A stretch of DNA of 64,000 bases, from the NCBI GenBank assembly GCA_016841365.1, contig JAENZI010000005.1:1-64000 (forward strand), in the 5' to 3' direction. Under the pieces are notes generated by a model. That model saw only the letters and a program-made list of their open reading frames with translations, had not been told where the DNA came from and did no database searches. The translations under genes were made by a program, and so were the position numbers. The first letter of the stretch is position 1, and each line of letters opens with the position of its first letter. Positions 62,191-64,000 of the stretch are shown here, piece by piece. This DNA is from Anaerolineaceae bacterium (GTDB taxonomy: Bacteria > Chloroflexota > Anaerolineae > Anaerolineales > Anaerolineaceae).

Positions 62191-62256
62191 TCTCAATAAC
62201 AATAACGATTAGCCCCAAATCAAACTAAATTTGGTAACTTTAGAAGGAGTAAAAGA
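62175..62256 (+). promoter_or_regulatory. Short leader with an orphan ribosome site before the binding-protein gene
   Basis: A perfect AAAGGAGGT core (62175-62183) overlaps the end of the hydrolase gene and is not followed by a start codon at a usable distance. It ends 73 bp before the lipoprotein start, which has its own AGAAGGAG. The BMP lipoprotein gene has the same arrangement (gap of 74 bp). Confidence 0.4.
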
Positions 62257-63702
62257 ATGAAAAAGGCACGTTTAATAATTTTGACCATGCTGGTCATCAT
62301 CCCGCTGCTTGTGACCTCTTGTGTTCAGCAAGTGACCGAGGTCCCAGAAGTGGAGACAGAAGAACCAGTCGTCGAAGAAACAGAAGAAATTGTTGAAGAG
62401 ACCGAAGAGGTCGTCGATGAGACTGAAGAAGTCGAAGAACCTGAAGAGACCGAAGTCGTCGAAAAAGAATTAGGTCCTGTGTTGAAGATCGGTCAGATCG
62501 GCCAGATGTCTGGTTTGATGGCGCTTTATGGTCTGCAGCAGCAGCGCGGCTTCTTGATGGGCTTGGAGTATATGTCCGGCGGTGAGATGGATGAAGAAGG
62601 CCGCTACATTATTGCCAATCGTCCGGTTGAAGTGATCGTCAAAGACGATGAAGGCGACCCTGAGAAAGCAGTTGCTTTAGCACTCGAACTGATCGAGCGT
62701 GATGGCGTTGAACTGATCCAGGGCCCAGTGTCATCAGCGGCAGCGATTGCACTGACCAATGTTGCCCTCGAAAATGAGATCATCCTGATGATCGATCCTG
62801 CGGCATCCTATTTTATGACCGGTGCATACTTCAATCCCTACGTTTTCCGCACCTCTCGTACCAGCTTTGATGATACTTTGATCATCGCCAAGTACCTGGT
62901 CGAAAATGTCGGACCTACCTTTGCCCATATTGGTATTGATAATGCCTTTGGTCAGGGTTCTGGTGCAGCTCTTAAGTACTCGGTTGAACAGTTTGGTGGT
63001 GAGCTTGTTGCTGATGTTTATGCACCTTTTGAAACAACCGACTTCACGCCATATATTCAGCAGGTAATGGACTCCGGTGCCGAGAATCTTTTCCTGACCT
63101 GGGCTGGAACCGGGTATGTAACCCTGTTCCAAAACCTGGCAGATATGGGCGCCTTGGAAGAAATGACTGTAGGCACTGGCTTTGGTGATAATGCATCTTT
63201 CGCAGCAGTGTTCGGCGAGCAGACCCTCGATTCGATTGGTCTTAATGTCTATCACTACACCGTTCCTGACAATCCAGTCAATGATTGGCTCGTGGAAAAT
63301 CACTTCAATCGCTATAAGGACGAAGCGGATGCCGCGATCAATGCCTATCCTGACCTGTTCACGGCTGGTGGTATGGCTTCCGCAATCGCATTGGCGACCG
63401 CGCTTGAGATGACCGGCGGCGACACCTCTGGTGAAGCGATGATCCCTGCACTTGAAGGCTTGATGTTTGAAGGCCCGAAAGGCACCTACCACATTCGCCC
63501 TGAAGATCATGTTTGTGAGCAGCCAATGAATATTCTGCAGCTTGTGAACCTGAATCCTGATCTGGACGGTGATGGGATCAATGAATACGAGTTCTTTGAG
63601 ACAATTTATGTTTCAGAGTATGACGAATTAGGTGTTCCCTGCACATTAGCAGGCGAATATGCTGACCGTTGTGGTGATTTGCCCACAATTCCGACTGAGT
63701 AA
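62257..63702 (+). CDS. Branched-chain-type ABC transporter substrate-binding lipoprotein
   Basis: A 481-residue lipoprotein with a signal peptide ending in the lipobox LVTSC (cysteine near 22), a very acidic Glu/Val-rich linker (about 25-70) and a type-I periplasmic binding fold of the LivJ/LivK class: ILKIGQIGQMSGLMALYGLQQQRGF, KDDEGDPEKAVALALELIERDGV, TFAHIGIDNAFGQGSG. The ligand may be an amino acid, a short-chain or aromatic acid; its place after acyl-CoA enzymes favours an acid. It is followed by a hairpin and then the ATPase gene. Confidence 0.92.
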   Translation: MKKARLIILTMLVIIPLLVTSCVQQVTEVPEVETEEPVVEETEEIVEETEEVVDETEEVEEPEETEVVEKELGPVLKIGQIGQMSGLMALYGLQQQRGFLMGLEYMSGGEMDEEGRYIIANRPVEVIVKDDEGDPEKAVALALELIERDGVELIQGPVSSAAAIALTNVALENEIILMIDPAASYFMTGAYFNPYVFRTSRTSFDDTLIIAKYLVENVGPTFAHIGIDNAFGQGSGAALKYSVEQFGGELVADVYAPFETTDFTPYIQQVMDSGAENLFLTWAGTGYVTLFQNLADMGALEEMTVGTGFGDNASFAAVFGEQTLDSIGLNVYHYTVPDNPVNDWLVENHFNRYKDEADAAINAYPDLFTAGGMASAIALATALEMTGGDTSGEAMIPALEGLMFEGPKGTYHIRPEDHVCEQPMNILQLVNLNPDLDGDGINEYEFFETIYVSEYDELGVPCTLAGEYADRCGDLPTIPTE

Positions 63703-63717
63703 GCGTATATCAATAGG

Positions 63718-63747
63718 ATGGGGAGAGGAATTTAACCCTCTCCCCAT
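63718..63747 (+). terminator. Terminator-like hairpin after the binding-protein gene
   Basis: An 11-bp perfect stem (63718-63728 with 63737-63747) with an 8-base loop. The tail is weak in T, so partial termination or mRNA-end protection is likely. This gives a stoichiometric excess of binding protein over membrane parts. Confidence 0.7.
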
Positions 63748-63841
63748 TTATAAAATCTTAGCGTTTAAGGTTGAATTTTTCCGATTGATTTTTGTCAATA
63801 TGGTATTATATTGAAAAATTTTATTATTAAGGAAGCAAATT

Positions 63842-64000
63842 ATGACAGAGGATATCCTTCTCGAGGCAAGAAACCTGACGAAAGCCTTTGGCGGATTGGT
63901 TGCCGTGGATGATGTCAGCATCAAAATCCGGAAGAAGACCATGCACGCCATTATCGGGCCAAATGGTGCCGGGAAGACAACGCTTTTTAACCTCTTAAGT
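63842..64000 (+). CDS. Branched-chain-type ABC transporter ATPase, N-terminal fragment
   Basis: The first 53 residues are visible before the window ends. They give [22 protein letters not shown] and Walker [17 protein letters not shown], the start of a LivG-type ATPase. AAGGA precedes the start codon. It belongs to the importer opened by the preceding lipoprotein; permease genes should follow beyond the window. Confidence 0.92.
   Translation, partial: MTEDILLEARNLTKAFGGLVAVDDVSIKIRKKTMHAIIGPNGAGKTTLFNLLS

Noticed and set aside
63785-63809. TTGATT and TATTAT as a promoter of the LivG gene
   Set aside because: The spacer is 13 bp, too short for sigma70.
1-64000. CRISPR arrays, insertion sequences, prophage, tRNA or rRNA genes
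   Set aside because: No spaced repeats, transposase or integrase motifs, cloverleaf or rRNA-like segments were seen by reading both strands; a tRNAscan and Infernal run would be the decisive test.

Overview
The window reads as a chromosomal segment of a mesophilic, probably anaerobic, free-living bacterium. The most likely affiliation is Chloroflexota (Anaerolineae-like). This is inference from gene style, not a search: split glycine dehydrogenase (GcvPA/GcvPB), a fused gamma-alpha 2-oxoacid:ferredoxin oxidoreductase with a FadR-type regulator, a fused ADP-forming acyl-CoA synthetase, a LysM protein with Thr/Pro-rich linkers, several solute-binding lipoproteins with Glu-rich linkers, and a very large MalT/SARP-type regulator. 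There is no phage, IS, CRISPR, rRNA or tRNA that I can see. Codon use and base composition look even across the window.

Layout. 1-3540: glycine cleavage operon gcvH-gcvPA-gcvPB (minus) behind a strong promoter and a single-aptamer glycine riboswitch. 3540-9272: tex and a heterodimeric ABC exporter (minus). 9374-13090: FadR-like regulator plus korAB (plus) with a near-consensus promoter and a perfect palindrome. 13110-24200: a long minus run of closely spaced genes (M20 peptidase, DUF1385, ComEA-like, Het-C/phospholipase C-like, YqeY, PgpH-like 7TM-HD, YbeY, a membrane protein, argF, rocD, pyk). 24308-37264: trxB, LysM protein, hemW, L,D-transpeptidase, HAD phosphatase, ADP-forming acyl-CoA synthetase, glycerate kinase, LCP protein, bacterioferritin, hydrolase and 2-hydroxyacid dehydrogenase. 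37265-42579: BMP-type (nucleoside-like) ABC importer with an unusual leader. 42658-44666: a membrane gene broken by one amber codon, then a calcium/cation antiporter behind a structured leader. 44728-52598: PspC, galK, S10 carboxypeptidase, HAD protein, CarD-like protein, RecD2. 52723-64000: a MalT/SARP regulator followed by an acyl-CoA operon and the start of a branched-chain-type ABC importer, which runs off the window.

The most interesting parts are two. First, between the SARP-type regulator and the acyl-CoA operon there are three GTAA repeats exactly 11 bp apart, the last ending 8 bp before a TATACT -10 box. This is the geometry known for SARP operators, and it ties the regulator to an operon with a FabH-like protein that has kept its cysteine but lost the catalytic His and Asn, a CoA-transferase, a thiolase with its DUF35 partner, a reductase, a hydrolase and an importer. 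Second, the leader of the cation antiporter has a perfect consensus promoter, nested helices, an intrinsic terminator, and an 8-nt segment that can pair with the terminator's 5' arm: a plausible undescribed riboswitch or attenuator.

All functions are assigned by reading motifs and family resemblance; no database search was possible.
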